A DNA stretch of 64,000 bases from assembly GCF_000482725.1 (NCBI RefSeq), contig NZ_AXWP01000001.1, positions 1-64,000 on the forward strand, read 5' to 3'. Under the pieces are notes generated by a model, which was given only the letters and a program-made list of their open reading frames with translations, was not told where the DNA came from and made no database searches. How positions within the stretch are numbered: position 1 is the first letter of the stretch; the number at the start of each line of letters is the position of its first letter. The stretch comes from Psychromonas arctica DSM 14288. GTDB taxonomy: Bacteria; Pseudomonadota; Gammaproteobacteria; Enterobacterales; Psychromonadaceae. Shown piece after piece: positions 10,397-19,826 of the stretch. Both the position numbers and the translations under genes were made by a program.

Positions 10397-11674
10397 ATGT
10401 CGGACAAAGTCGCAATACTTCACTTACCGGGACAAGATCCTGTTGAACTACCTATCTTTAGTGGAACAGCTGGTAATGATGTCATTGATATTCGTAGCTT
10501 AGGAAAAACAGGCTACTTCACTTACGACCCTGGTTTCCTTGCAACAGCCTCTTGTGAGTCTGCAATAACTTTCATTGACGGTGATGAAGGGATTTTACTA
10601 CACCGAGGTTATGCTATCGATGATTTAGCATACAAATCAGATTATTTAGAAGTTTGTTATTTATTACTAAACGGTCAACTACCTTCTGAAAAAGAATTTG
10701 CCAAGTTCAAACACACTGTACTTCATCATACAATGTTACACGAACAACTAGTCGCATTTTACCGCGGTTTTCGTCGCGACTCTCATCCAATGGCGATTAT
10801 GGTTGGTGTAGTAGGTGCTTTATCAGCTTTCTACCATGACTCCTTAGATATTACAAATGAGTCATGTCGTGAAATAGCAGCATTCCGTCTCATTTCAAAA
10901 ATGCCAACTTTAGCGGCAATGAGCTACAAATATTCTATAGGTCAACCCTTCATGTACCCGGATAACACATTATCTTATGCCGGTAATTTCTTGAAGATGA
11001 TGTTTGGTATTCCATGTGAACAATATGTTGTTAATCCAGTACTAGAAAGTGCAATGGACAAAATATTGATTCTTCATGCTGACCATGAACAAAATGCATC
11101 AACCTCTACTGTGCGTTTAGCCGGTTCTTCAGGTGCTAACCCATTCGCATGTATAGCAGCTGGTATTGCTTCATTATGGGGACCTGCTCACGGTGGTGCT
11201 AACGAAGCATGTTTAGAAATGTTAGAAGAGATCGGTACTGTTGATCGTATTCCTGAGTTCGTTGCAAGAGCAAAGGATAAAGATGACCCATTCCGTTTAA
11301 TGGGCTTTGGACACCGCGTTTATAAAAACCATGATCCACGAGCAACGGTAATGCGTAAAACATGTCATGAAGTATTAGATGATCTGAAAATTGATGATCC
11401 ACTTCTAGATGTTGCAATGGAACTAGAGCGTATTGCGCTTGAAGACCCTTACTTCATCGAGAAAAAACTTTACCCTAATGTAGACTTCTACTCAGGTATT
11501 GTTTTACGTGCTATGGGTATTCCACGTACTATGTTTACAGTAATATTCGCTGTTTCTCGTACTATTGGTTGGATTTCACATTGGAAAGAGATGTTAGATC
11601 AACCTGGGCAAAAAATTGGTCGTCCTCGTCAAATGTATACGGGTGAAGTTGATTTACATTACCCTGAAAAATAA
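10397..11674 (+). CDS. gltA: citrate synthase (type II)
   Basis: 425 aa, the length of hexameric NADH-sensitive bacterial citrate synthases. Condenses oxaloacetate and acetyl-CoA. Catalytic motifs are visible: [15 protein letters not shown] and [14 protein letters not shown] (the two histidines) and [16 protein letters not shown] (the Asp). The N-terminal domain typical of the Gram-negative type is present. An AAGGGAG site precedes the ATG. It is divergent from sdhC. Confidence 0.97.
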   Translation: MSDKVAILHLPGQDPVELPIFSGTAGNDVIDIRSLGKTGYFTYDPGFLATASCESAITFIDGDEGILLHRGYAIDDLAYKSDYLEVCYLLLNGQLPSEKEFAKFKHTVLHHTMLHEQLVAFYRGFRRDSHPMAIMVGVVGALSAFYHDSLDITNESCREIAAFRLISKMPTLAAMSYKYSIGQPFMYPDNTLSYAGNFLKMMFGIPCEQYVVNPVLESAMDKILILHADHEQNASTSTVRLAGSSGANPFACIAAGIASLWGPAHGGANEACLEMLEEIGTVDRIPEFVARAKDKDDPFRLMGFGHRVYKNHDPRATVMRKTCHEVLDDLKIDDPLLDVAMELERIALEDPYFIEKKLYPNVDFYSGIVLRAMGIPRTMFTVIFAVSRTIGWISHWKEMLDQPGQKIGRPRQMYTGEVDLHYPEK

Positions 11675-11754
11675 TACGACTAGCTCATCACACTTAATGG
11701 CGTGACTAAGTAGCACCGCTACAGGTCATGTTCTTTGGTAAAGTGAGCAATAAT

Positions 11755-11815
11755 GAGGGTATACAGTAGTTAATGGGTTTCATAACCTTTAATTATCTGT
11801 GTACCCTCTTTTTTT
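11755..11815 (+). terminator. gltA terminator, possibly bidirectional
   Basis: GAGGGTATACAG pairs with CTGTGTACCCTC (12 bp, one wobble) around a long loop and is followed by TTTTTTT. It sits 80 bp past gltA and touches the stop of the convergent gene at 11814, so it may serve both. Confidence 0.7.
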
Positions 11816-12419
11816 AAAGCTGTTTTGACCATTGAAGTAGTTTTTTCTTTGGATACTTCTTCATTATTTCTCGTTGAATTTGTAAACAACAACCATCACT
11901 TGAATTATTTAACTTAAGTAATCTGCGTGCATATAACGCCCTAGCCATGTCGTAACTTTTCACTGTTAAATATTTTAGTATGTAGGTTGCTGCATAAGCT
12001 TCAATTTTAATTACATCTATTTGCTTATCGTGTTTATTAAAATTAATACTATTTTCAAAGTCATTTATATGGGCAAGCCCATGGATAAGAAAAGTATATT
12101 TATAAGCCTCATTCATATAACGATCATCTAAATCAGTGCTGTAGGGAATGATTTCACTTTGAATGAAGATAATAGATTTAAATTCATTATTGAATTTATA
12201 GAATGTTGTCACGCTGCCTTTAATGTCGTTACAATTGCTAATGGTATTAAAGGTTATTTTTGAATTTAAAATATCATCAAATTTAATTCTATGTCTTATC
12301 ATCAAGTCTGGAGATGGGATGCTTAAATCAGGTGTTATAACAATAGTCACTTGCCCTTTTTCTTCTTCTTTTTGCTTTCTAACTTCAAACAAGTTTTCGT
12401 AATCGATTACACTCATCAA
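11814..12419 (-). CDS. hypothetical protein, weak zincin-like motif
   Basis: 201 aa, not a family I can name. A basic, charged N-terminus is followed by a mixed alpha/beta region. Around residues 110-140 it has FLIHGLAHINDFENSI followed by an acidic helix (DVIKIEAYAATYIL). This looks like a relic of the HExxH...E arrangement of small metalloproteases, but the catalytic Glu of HExxH is replaced by Gly, so activity is doubtful. It is a single gene convergent with gltA, and AT-richer than its neighbours, which hints at acquisition. Confidence 0.6.
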   Translation of the reverse strand: MMSVIDYENLFEVRKQKEEEKGQVTIVITPDLSIPSPDLMIRHRIKFDDILNSKITFNTISNCNDIKGSVTTFYKFNNEFKSIIFIQSEIIPYSTDLDDRYMNEAYKYTFLIHGLAHINDFENSINFNKHDKQIDVIKIEAYAATYILKYLTVKSYDMARALYARRLLKLNNSSDGCCLQIQREIMKKYPKKKLLQWSKQL

Positions 12420-12779
12420 TGTGACCTTAATTTTTTAAAATGTGATAAATTTAATACACGATAACAAATAAAATAGTTAAATGTTTGAAAACCCGATTTA
12501 TTGAGTAAACAACAGCTAACTGTAAAGTGATTACCTTTTTGATTACCTTAAAAACACAGCCAATAAAAAAGGTAGCCTAAGTACCGTTATGGATCCTTAA
12601 TCTATTAAAATCATGTAAAATGCAGACTTTAAAATAATTACCGCCGTTATTTATAACCTGATAATGTTGAGTTGAATAACTGATCAATATAAAAATAGCA
12701 TTTTTTAAATTCTTGGGAATATCACTTACTAGCAAATAAGCTAGCTTTAATTATTTTTCCCAAAACATCTAGAGAACTT
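12420..12779. other. intergenic, no gene seen
   Basis: 360 bp of AT-rich sequence between the divergent orphan gene and aat. No tRNA, strong hairpin with U-tract or repeat was recognised. It should contain the promoters for both flanking genes. Confidence 0.5.
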
Positions 12780-13496
12780 ATGCCAAAACAACTCACCGCA
12801 TTATCCATTGACTCTATTCAATTCCCCAATGCCAACAATGCGTTAGATGATCCAGAAGGACTATTAGCAATCGGGGGTGACCTATCACCCGAACGGCTGC
12901 TTAATGCCTATCAACACGCTATTTTCCCTTGGTTTTCTGATGGCGAGCCCATTCTATGGTGGAGTCCTGCTGAAAGAGCCGTAATCCAACCACAGCAAGT
13001 GCATATAAGTAAAAGCATGGAAAAATTTATTCGCCAAACAACACTTACCGTGACGATTAATCATGTATTTAAAGACGTTGTTAAAGCCTGTGCACAGCCA
13101 CGTAAAAAGCAATCTGAAACGTGGATCAGCCCAGCGATCCAAGCTGCTTATTATCAGTTACATTTGCGCGGCGTTGCACATTCAGTGGAAGTCTGGGATC
13201 AAGATGAATTAGTGGGTGGATTATATGGGGTGAATATAGGTGGCATTTTTTGTGGTGAGTCGATGTTTCATCAACAAACTAATGCATCAAAACTTGCTTT
13301 TATTGCTTTTAGCCAGCATTTTTCACGTTTTCAAGGGCAATTGATAGACTGCCAAATGATGACAGCGCATTTACAAAGTTTAGGTGTAACTGCGAACACG
13401 CGAGTAGCGTTCATTAAACAACTTGAACAATATAAAGGAACCCCGATCAATTTAACTTGCTGGAATAAACAGGTTATTAACCCAAGAGTGTCGTAA
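12780..13496 (+). CDS. aat: leucyl/phenylalanyl-tRNA-protein transferase
   Basis: 238 aa. Transfers Leu/Phe from aminoacyl-tRNA to N-terminal Arg/Lys of proteins, marking them for ClpAP (N-end rule). Family signatures are all present: FPNANNALDDPEGLLAIGGDLSPERLL near the N-terminus, FPWFSDGEPILWWSPAERAV, and the GNAT-like core VGGLYGVNIGGIFCGESMFH. Length is normal. In many relatives aat pairs with ate or infA; here it stands alone. Confidence 0.95.
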   Translation: MPKQLTALSIDSIQFPNANNALDDPEGLLAIGGDLSPERLLNAYQHAIFPWFSDGEPILWWSPAERAVIQPQQVHISKSMEKFIRQTTLTVTINHVFKDVVKACAQPRKKQSETWISPAIQAAYYQLHLRGVAHSVEVWDQDELVGGLYGVNIGGIFCGESMFHQQTNASKLAFIAFSQHFSRFQGQLIDCQMMTAHLQSLGVTANTRVAFIKQLEQYKGTPINLTCWNKQVINPRVS

Positions 13497-13704
13497 CAGT
13501 TAGTCGCATTATCATTTTTATGATGAACAATACAAGTCAAAGCTTATGTTCAAAACATGAAAAAAGTGGAGTTAAACTAAGGAGAAGTTTAGATACAAAG
13601 GTAATACAAAGAAGTTAGATGGAGTTATTTACAGAATATTAGGCGCTGCCACACTGTTTCTATTACAGTATCTTTAAGGCTTAATTTAGATTTAAATAAA
13701 TCTA

Positions 13705-13728
13705 AAACGTGCCTAATTAGCACGTTTT
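13705..13728. terminator. hairpin between aat and CBS gene
   Basis: AAAACGTGC, loop CTAATTA, GCACGTTTT. The symmetrical stem with A- and T-tracts on both sides suits a bidirectional terminator for the convergent aat and CBS-protein genes. Confidence 0.7.
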
Positions 13729-13768
13729 ATATGCACTACGACTGATGAATATTAAATGATCGCTAATA

Positions 13769-14173
13769 TTAGTTTTGTTGTAATTGTGACTTGATTGCGC
13801 CCAGCACAACTTTTCGAGTGATCAAACCAACATAAATATTATCCTCGTCTAACACAGGATACATTTTTGGTTTTTCGTGGATCATTTTCTGTGCTAAATC
13901 TAAAATGCTAAGCGTCGAAGGGATACTCAAAGGAGCATCAGACATAACATCTTCAACCAATGCAGCATGTTCATGGTAATAACTCGCTTCAATTAACTTA
14001 GCAAGGCAATCCTGCTCAGATAACCAACCTACTACATGTCCCGACTCATCGACAACAGGCCCACCAATTAAATTAGATAATAATAATTTATCAACAGCGG
14101 CTTCTAAATTCATTCCTTTTGTGAATGCAATGCTTTTACCTGTCATAAACTGCTTAACTTGTAAATTTTTCAT
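13769..14173 (-). CDS. tandem CBS-domain protein
   Basis: 134 aa with two CBS motifs: VKQFMTGKSIAFTKGMNLEAAVDKLL... at residues 5-60 and VEDVMSDAPLSIPSTLSILDLAQKMI... at about 65-120. Stand-alone CBS pairs usually bind adenine nucleotides and sense energy state; the partner here is unknown. I chose the ATG at 14173, not 14221, because AAGGAG lies 9 nt before it. The upstream in-frame ATG has no such site. Confidence 0.85.
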   Translation of the reverse strand: MKNLQVKQFMTGKSIAFTKGMNLEAAVDKLLLSNLIGGPVVDESGHVVGWLSEQDCLAKLIEASYYHEHAALVEDVMSDAPLSIPSTLSILDLAQKMIHEKPKMYPVLDEDNIYVGLITRKVVLGAIKSQLQQN

Positions 14174-14311
14174 TATATTCAGCTCCTTGTATTTGAACAT
14201 TTCCTTTATCCGACAATTCAATCTAACCCTTTTTTAAAAGAAAGTCGATATTTGAAATAATATTATATGCTAAACTATTTCCTTTATATTTCATCAGCAA
14301 AAGGTTTCGAT

Positions 14312-14857
14312 ATGGCTTCATTACAAGAGCAATTAATGAATTCAGGTTTAGTTAATAAGCAAAAAGCAAAACAAGCACAAACAGAAAAACGTCGCCAAGC
14401 AAAACAAAAGAAAAAAAAAGGGACAGTGGTTGTTTCAGACTTACAAAAAGCAGTGCAAGAAAAAACTGAATTGCAAAGACAAAAAGACCTAGCGGATAAC
14501 CAAGAAACCCAACAACAATTAGCAATAAGAGCTGCACACGGTAAATTAATCCAGATGATTGCCCAGCATTGTGAAAAAGATTACCAAGGTGAACTAGACT
14601 ACCATTTCACATATGAAAACAAAGTTAAACGCATTGCGGTAACCCCCTCTATTCAGCAAGGTTTAATTAAAGGTGCTTTTGCTATTTGTGTTTTAAATGA
14701 TGAATTTTATTTAATCAATAAAGAAGCCGCTGAAAAATTACGAGCTATTGATGAGTCAGTACTTGTTGCACTGCATGACCAAACTGATAACTCAGCAGAA
14801 AATGAAGAAGATGACCCATATGCTGAATTTGCAATACCAGATGATTTAATGTGGTAG
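14312..14857 (+). CDS. DUF2058 family protein (YaiL-like)
   Basis: 181 aa, starting MASLQEQLMNSGLVNKQKAKQAQTEKRRQ, the characteristic N-terminus of this family. A Lys/Gln-rich predicted coiled coil covers residues 15-75, followed by a conserved globular C-terminal half (DYHFTYENKVKRIAVTPSIQQGLIKG). Probably a cytoplasmic nucleoprotein/ribosome-associated protein; function not established. The start at 14312 is preferred over 14267 because AAAGG precedes it and the family begins MASLQ. Confidence 0.85.
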   Translation: MASLQEQLMNSGLVNKQKAKQAQTEKRRQAKQKKKKGTVVVSDLQKAVQEKTELQRQKDLADNQETQQQLAIRAAHGKLIQMIAQHCEKDYQGELDYHFTYENKVKRIAVTPSIQQGLIKGAFAICVLNDEFYLINKEAAEKLRAIDESVLVALHDQTDNSAENEEDDPYAEFAIPDDLMW

Positions 14858-14955
14858 ACCACCAAAAGATCCTTAGTAATAAGTGACATATAGAAGGTAT
14901 CGACCTAGAATAACTTTTTAATAACAAATACTATGTAAAAAGAGATACTGCATTT

Positions 14956-17286
14956 ATGGATTTTAAGGCTTATCAATCGCAAATCAGAACATTAATTCCG
15001 CTTCGAAATAAAGCGGATTTTAGTACTATGCTGGATAAAATTTTCTTTGGTGAAAGTACTAGTGATAAGTTTCTGGTCAAGATGGAATTAAGCCGACTTG
15101 CTAAACCTTGTTCTCGAATTATTGACCTGCGTGAAAAGGTAACAGATGATACGCAACAATTCATGCACCAAGAAATTATGCATTACCTTACCCCTTCTGC
15201 TGATAAAGAATTAACAGCGGCAATAAAATTATATGGTGAATATACTATTGGTGCTTATGAGCAAGTGTTAGAGCATGTTCAAAAAGTAAAACAGGAAAAA
15301 TCAATAAAACCTGTGGCTAAAATTACACCTGAAGTAGATCCCAATATTACAGAAAACATTCAATTAAATAATCACAGTAAACAATCTGCTGCACGTATGT
15401 TTTTTGTATCAAAAATAACCGTCATACTTGAAGATGGTTCTGAGCATCAAGCCAGTACTTCAAACATCTCTATTACAGGCCTTAAAGTCAAGTTATCTGA
15501 AAAGTCGAACTACCTTGATGATCAATTCATTAAGGTTGATTTTACCGCTTTAGGGAATGACTACAAAGACAAAGCTATCACAGGGCAAAACATAACTTAT
15601 CGTTTAGTTAAACAACAACAAGAAAAAACGGGTTTTTATCTGTATTTAAATCTAGAAGACGATAAACCGGCTTTTGTTAATTTTATCAAATTATTTATTC
15701 GCAGTAATCAACATAAATATAAATTAGATGTGCACTATTATTTCCATCTAGCGCGTGAAAAACTCATTAGAACCAGTACATTGATGGGCTTAAGTAGCCT
15801 TCCTCTTTATCTTAATGCTGCCCACAATTCCCCATTAATATTTTCACTCCGAAATCAGGCTAATAAAGAAATTATAAATGATTGGCGTTGTGATAATGCC
15901 AATCAACTGCCCTTTTTATTCTCTGAAAAACGATTAGCGGCTATGTTGAATATGGCGCAGCCAACACTAGCAACCACAGTATATTGCTTTACTTATATGA
16001 GTGAAGGCGAGGAGTTCTTCTTATCGGCGACCGAAGAAGAATTAAAAAAAGAAAACTTAAAGCATTTATTTATTGAGTATGGTCGTACTAAACCTAATTG
16101 GCGTTGCTATCATTTAACTCTACAAAAAAATATATATGAAGCAAAAAAAACATACGGGTTAACTGATATAAAGCCATCAATATTTAATGATATTACGCAT
16201 CTTGCAACATTAACTGAAATAGCTACCAATGAAATCATTGAAATAGATCATCGCAGCGATGAAAAAAGAGACCTAAACTTATTAAATATCTTTGTGCACC
16301 GAGAAAAACAACCAGGCTTTGTTCCTGTATATGATCTGTTTCCCGATGAATTACGTAAAGAAGAACGTTATAGCTTTAACAGTGTAATCAAATTAACAGC
16401 GGGCAAGGATATTTGTACTGGGAAAATAGTTGATTTCTCAACGTCAGGTTTAAAAATACAATTGAGCGCCAAAGAATCGTTGGCAAGACGAAGTTTAATT
16501 AAAATTGATTTTATCGATCTACAAAAGCTATCTAAACAATTTATCCTTTCTAACATTGAATACCATGTGATTTCTTCTGGCCCAAATAATACCTTCCACT
16601 TGCAAGTTGCAACCCGTGATAGTTATTTAACTATGAACCAATTCTTTTCAATTTTAATTAAAAATAACCCAACACACTTTCAAGTAATCCCACTTAAGGC
16701 TAATAAACAACCCGTAACATCACGTTTACGAGAAGCGGCAGAAAGTGCGCTACATCCCGCCTTTTTCTATGTATCAACACAAAATTTAAAAGCAAAAATT
16801 GGACTATCTTCTATTGCAGACACGTCTAAGGCACTCAAGCAATTATTTAATATTAATAGTGAAGCTATAGGTAGCAATAATCACTTAGCCTTATCTAATA
16901 AAAGGTTATTAGAACGTATTTTACATACTCCATTAAGAACAGTGTCAACACTTGAAAATTCACTTAATTTTGAGTGTACTATTTATGTTCAAAAGATATT
17001 AGTTGCGAATAAACATTGGGAAATCAATAGCTACTTAGATGAAGACTTTAAATCTAAAGAGAATAAAAGAAAGTTTATTTTAGAAAATAAAGAACTGAAG
17101 CAACTGCAAATATTGCATTACCGACTAACTTCCATTAAAGCACCTGATTTAGCGGTAGTTAGCTCAGAAATAAATATTCTATCCTGCTATGCAAAACATC
17201 TTGGCCAGCGTATTGAAGAAGAAATACTAAAAATTAATGCCATGATTCAAGTTATAGACAGGACGAAACAGATTCTTGGTGATTAA
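14956..17286 (+). CDS. large protein with two PilZ-like domains
   Basis: 776 aa. Two PilZ-like segments are visible. The first is around residues 145-245 (KITVILEDGSEHQASTSNISITGLKVKL). The second is around 470-565 (EERYSFNSVIKL...GKIVDFSTSGLKIQL), where the D-x-S-x-x-G half of the c-di-GMP motif is intact and the RxxxR half is degenerate. The remainder is helical with no transmembrane segment. Probably a cytoplasmic c-di-GMP-responsive or PilZ-derived regulator of surface behaviour. It follows the DUF2058 gene by 98 bp; co-transcription is possible. Confidence 0.75.
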   Translation: MDFKAYQSQIRTLIPLRNKADFSTMLDKIFFGESTSDKFLVKMELSRLAKPCSRIIDLREKVTDDTQQFMHQEIMHYLTPSADKELTAAIKLYGEYTIGAYEQVLEHVQKVKQEKSIKPVAKITPEVDPNITENIQLNNHSKQSAARMFFVSKITVILEDGSEHQASTSNISITGLKVKLSEKSNYLDDQFIKVDFTALGNDYKDKAITGQNITYRLVKQQQEKTGFYLYLNLEDDKPAFVNFIKLFIRSNQHKYKLDVHYYFHLAREKLIRTSTLMGLSSLPLYLNAAHNSPLIFSLRNQANKEIINDWRCDNANQLPFLFSEKRLAAMLNMAQPTLATTVYCFTYMSEGEEFFLSATEEELKKENLKHLFIEYGRTKPNWRCYHLTLQKNIYEAKKTYGLTDIKPSIFNDITHLATLTEIATNEIIEIDHRSDEKRDLNLLNIFVHREKQPGFVPVYDLFPDELRKEERYSFNSVIKLTAGKDICTGKIVDFSTSGLKIQLSAKESLARRSLIKIDFIDLQKLSKQFILSNIEYHVISSGPNNTFHLQVATRDSYLTMNQFFSILIKNNPTHFQVIPLKANKQPVTSRLREAAESALHPAFFYVSTQNLKAKIGLSSIADTSKALKQLFNINSEAIGSNNHLALSNKRLLERILHTPLRTVSTLENSLNFECTIYVQKILVANKHWEINSYLDEDFKSKENKRKFILENKELKQLQILHYRLTSIKAPDLAVVSSEINILSCYAKHLGQRIEEEILKINAMIQVIDRTKQILGD

Positions 17287-17673
17287 GACTTTTTGCTGGT
17301 AGTTGTTGAGGTTTGTTTATGGTCGATCATTTTATGTTGGCCATTAACAATTGATAGTCAACTTTTAATAATTACCTGTAAAAAGGTGACTGTTCAAAGA
17401 AATAGCTCGTCAATGCTGGCACAAGCTCACTTTTATTAATCAAGTTAGGCGGTGCATACAAACAGTTTGCTCCGCCTATTTAATCTTGCAACTAACAAAA
17501 GGTTTACTTATTACTTATGCCAATTTAATTAAGTATATGGTTAATTATTGGCAAGAAAAAGACATCAATTTAAGGCAGAAATTGCCACAAATGGTTGTTT
17601 TTTACAAAATATCTAACATATAAGTAATATATTTTAACCAACAAGAATGCTCAGCTGTTTAACCTAATTGCTA
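17287..17673. other. intergenic with one hairpin
   Basis: 387 bp between convergent genes. A stem TAGGCGG (17446-17452) / CCGCCTA (17472-17478) is followed by TTTAATCTT and could terminate the PilZ-like gene. I see nothing else in the interval. Confidence 0.5.
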
Positions 17674-18705
17674 TTACTTAGCTTGTAAAGGCAACGAAGC
17701 AATAAGTAAACACAACGCCCCTTCCAAATCTAAGTGATTAAGTGCAACTGCAGCTTTCTCTTGCACAATAGGCTTCGCATGTATAGCAATTCCCATTGCA
17801 GAGGCCGCCATCATTACTAAATCATTAGCACCATCTCCAATAGCAACCGTCTGATTCATAGGAATTTCAAACGTTACCGCTAACTCTTTTAGTGTACGCG
17901 CTTTAACATCAGCATTTACAATTTCACCCGTTACTTGGCCTGTTAGCGTTTCATCAACAATCTCTAAGGTATTCGCATAAGCCGCATCAAAACCATGATC
18001 CGCTTTTAATCGATTAGCGAAATAAGTAAACCCACCAGAAGCAATCGCAACTTTCCAATTCGCCGCTTTTAAGCCAGCAATTAATGCCACTAAACCTGGC
18101 ATGAGTGGCATATTATCGGCAACTTCTTTAATCACCGACTCAGGTGCTCCTGCTAACTTGCCGACACGGGTACGTAAACTTTCATTAAAATCTAACTCAC
18201 CTCGCATTGCCGCAGCAGTAACAGCTGAAACTTGATCACCAACACCATATAAACGTGCAATTTCATCAATACATTCAATCTGTATCGTTGTCGAATCCAT
18301 ATCCATCAACACTAGACCAGGTACTGCAAAATTAGGTAACTGTTCAACTAAGGCAACGTCACACTCATGTTCAAGTGCAAACGCGCTAACAGCATCGTTT
18401 ACAACACTTGGTAGCGTATTAAGAGTTAGGCGTATAAAATTAACCCCTTCAACCTCTCCTAAATTAGATAATACAACCTGTGAAACAGCTTCATTAATTA
18501 GTATTGTTTTTATGGCTGTTAAAGCGCGAGTGTTGAGATTTTTTCCCATTAACACTAATTCCGCTCGAGCATAAAATTCATTTTCTGGTGTATCATTAAT
18601 TAAAAATAATGGCTGTCTCGCTTCAACTGGAGATTGCAAATCTACTTTCCATTGCAAAAATGAGATAGAGTGAGTAGGTACTTGAAGTGTTTTAATCGTT
18701 TCCAC
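17674..18705 (-). CDS. serB: phosphoserine phosphatase
   Basis: 343 aa. Last step of serine synthesis, O-phosphoserine to serine. The C-terminal HAD domain starts LVLMDMDSTTIQIECIDEIA (nucleophile Asp and acid/base Asp), followed by SGGFTYFANRL and GDGANDLVMMAASAMGIA. The N-terminal 115 residues form the ACT-like regulatory part. Divergent from the smp gene, the same arrangement as in enterics (serB / ytjB). Confidence 0.95.
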   Translation of the reverse strand: METIKTLQVPTHSISFLQWKVDLQSPVEARQPLFLINDTPENEFYARAELVLMGKNLNTRALTAIKTILINEAVSQVVLSNLGEVEGVNFIRLTLNTLPSVVNDAVSAFALEHECDVALVEQLPNFAVPGLVLMDMDSTTIQIECIDEIARLYGVGDQVSAVTAAAMRGELDFNESLRTRVGKLAGAPESVIKEVADNMPLMPGLVALIAGLKAANWKVAIASGGFTYFANRLKADHGFDAAYANTLEIVDETLTGQVTGEIVNADVKARTLKELAVTFEIPMNQTVAIGDGANDLVMMAASAMGIAIHAKPIVQEKAAVALNHLDLEGALCLLIASLPLQAK

Positions 18706-18808
18706 TGTAATATGCCTATAGGTTAATTGCCGTAAAAATATTGCTCACAAGATAGCGATTGCTAATTTATAATGCAAGCGTAGATACGATAACAAAGGGT
18801 TTAAAAGT

Positions 18809-19438
18809 ATGGTAAACAAGCTTTTCTGGATAAAACGTACGTTACAGGTCGTAACTATGTTTGCACTATTTGCAGTGATTGCTTATCAATTTATTGCCCT
18901 ACAAAATGAATCGAATGAAGTCCGCTTCCAACAAACAGAAAAGTTCTCGTATTCATTAACCAATTTAGCCGCCGCTGAAGCATCCCGCTATTTATCACAA
19001 AAAAACCAAGAAAGTTTACAACTATTGATTGATGATCTCAGTGAAGATCCGATTGTGAGAGATGCAATTATCTACGATAAACTGGGGCAAATACTTTACC
19101 AATCTAAAGCATCAATCCCTTTACCTGTATTACTCAAAATTGGTGGTAAGCAAAGTGATCAAGCAGAGGGTGTTATCCCCTACATCGCAGAGCTTTATGC
19201 CGATGGCACTAAGATAGGCTATATCCGTATAGCTTTGGAACAAGAACGTATTTTAAGTTTAATTCAACATTATCAGCAACGTGGGTTATCGATAATGTTA
19301 CTATTAATCTTACTGTCTTTCATAGCAGGGACATTATTAACCGCCATTTTCTATAAAAAAGTCACCAGTATTTACAGACAGCTCATTGCAGAAATCCCAA
19401 AACTTATTGAACGCACTAAAAAAGAGGCCACTAAATAA
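18809..19438 (+). CDS. smp: YtjB/Smp-like membrane protein
   Basis: 209 aa. A first transmembrane helix lies at about residues 13-30 and a second at about 153-178, with a periplasmic sensor-like domain between (FSYSLTNLAAAEASRYLSQKNQESL, then DGTKIGYIRIALEQERIL). This is the Smp/AhpA topology. Its position divergent from serB is the conserved context. Function is poorly defined; it is not a two-component kinase, since no kinase domain follows. Confidence 0.85.
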   Translation: MVNKLFWIKRTLQVVTMFALFAVIAYQFIALQNESNEVRFQQTEKFSYSLTNLAAAEASRYLSQKNQESLQLLIDDLSEDPIVRDAIIYDKLGQILYQSKASIPLPVLLKIGGKQSDQAEGVIPYIAELYADGTKIGYIRIALEQERILSLIQHYQQRGLSIMLLLILLSFIAGTLLTAIFYKKVTSIYRQLIAEIPKLIERTKKEATK

Positions 19439-19576
19439 CCTTAATTGCCGTTAAAACAGACGAACAACAAGCGCAGTGCACAAAAAAACATCAAACAAAC
19501 TAAAGTTGCTAAAGTTTCATTGACAGCAGTGCCAAGATATCGCAAAATCACTTCGCTTTCAACAGCTTCTATATAA

Positions 19577-19652
19577 GCTCGCTTAACTCAGTTGGTAGAG
19601 TGCCGCCATGACATGGCGTAGGTCACTGGTTCAAGTCCAGTAGCGAGCACCA
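19577..19652 (+). tRNA. tRNA-Val (GAC)
   Basis: 76 nt including encoded CCA. The acceptor stem GCTCGCT/AGCGAGC pairs perfectly. The D-stem is ACTC/GAGT. The anticodon loop is ATGACAT, giving anticodon GAC. The T-arm is ACTGG TTCAAGT CCAGT. Its 3' part doubles as the left attachment site of the island. Confidence 0.93.
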
Positions 19653-19654
19653 TT
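19634..19654 (+). repeat. attL of the island (tRNA-Val 3' end)
   Basis: AGTCCAGTAGCGAGCACCATT recurs at 47590-47609 with a single base deleted. It overlaps the T-arm, acceptor stem and CCA of the tRNA, the usual target of P4-type integrases. The integrase starts 170 bp away. Confidence 0.85.
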
Positions 19655-19670
19655 CTCTTGTTCCATAACA

Positions 19671-19756
19671 TCCATTAACGTCTATATTTCATTTAAAAAC
19701 CCCATATTTATCAGTGCTTAGGCTACTTCTCATTCTTTTAGTGTCCATTAACGTCT
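19671..19756 (+). repeat. 13-bp direct repeats beside attL
   Basis: TCCATTAACGTCT occurs at 19671-19683 and 19744-19756, between the tRNA and the integrase gene. Position and spacing suit arm-type integrase or excisionase binding sites; this role is inferred. Confidence 0.6.
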
Positions 19757-19773
19757 TGCAGAATCTATTGTTT

Positions 19774-19826
19774 ATGGTAACAATGGAGGTAACACTGAGA
19801 TAAATGATATGAGACGATGTTACCAT
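19774..19826. promoter_or_regulatory. inverted repeat over integrase start
   Basis: ATGGTAACA (19774-19782) is matched by its exact reverse complement TGTTACCAT (19818-19826). The right arm covers the integrase start codon at 19825. An extra GGTAAC lies between them (19788-19793). It could be an operator or Xis site repressing int. Confidence 0.5.

Noticed and set aside
10124..10423. 99-codon frame across the sdhC-gltA gap
   Set aside because: Low-complexity Phe/Tyr/Leu-rich translation, overlaps the gltA start on the other strand, no ribosome site.
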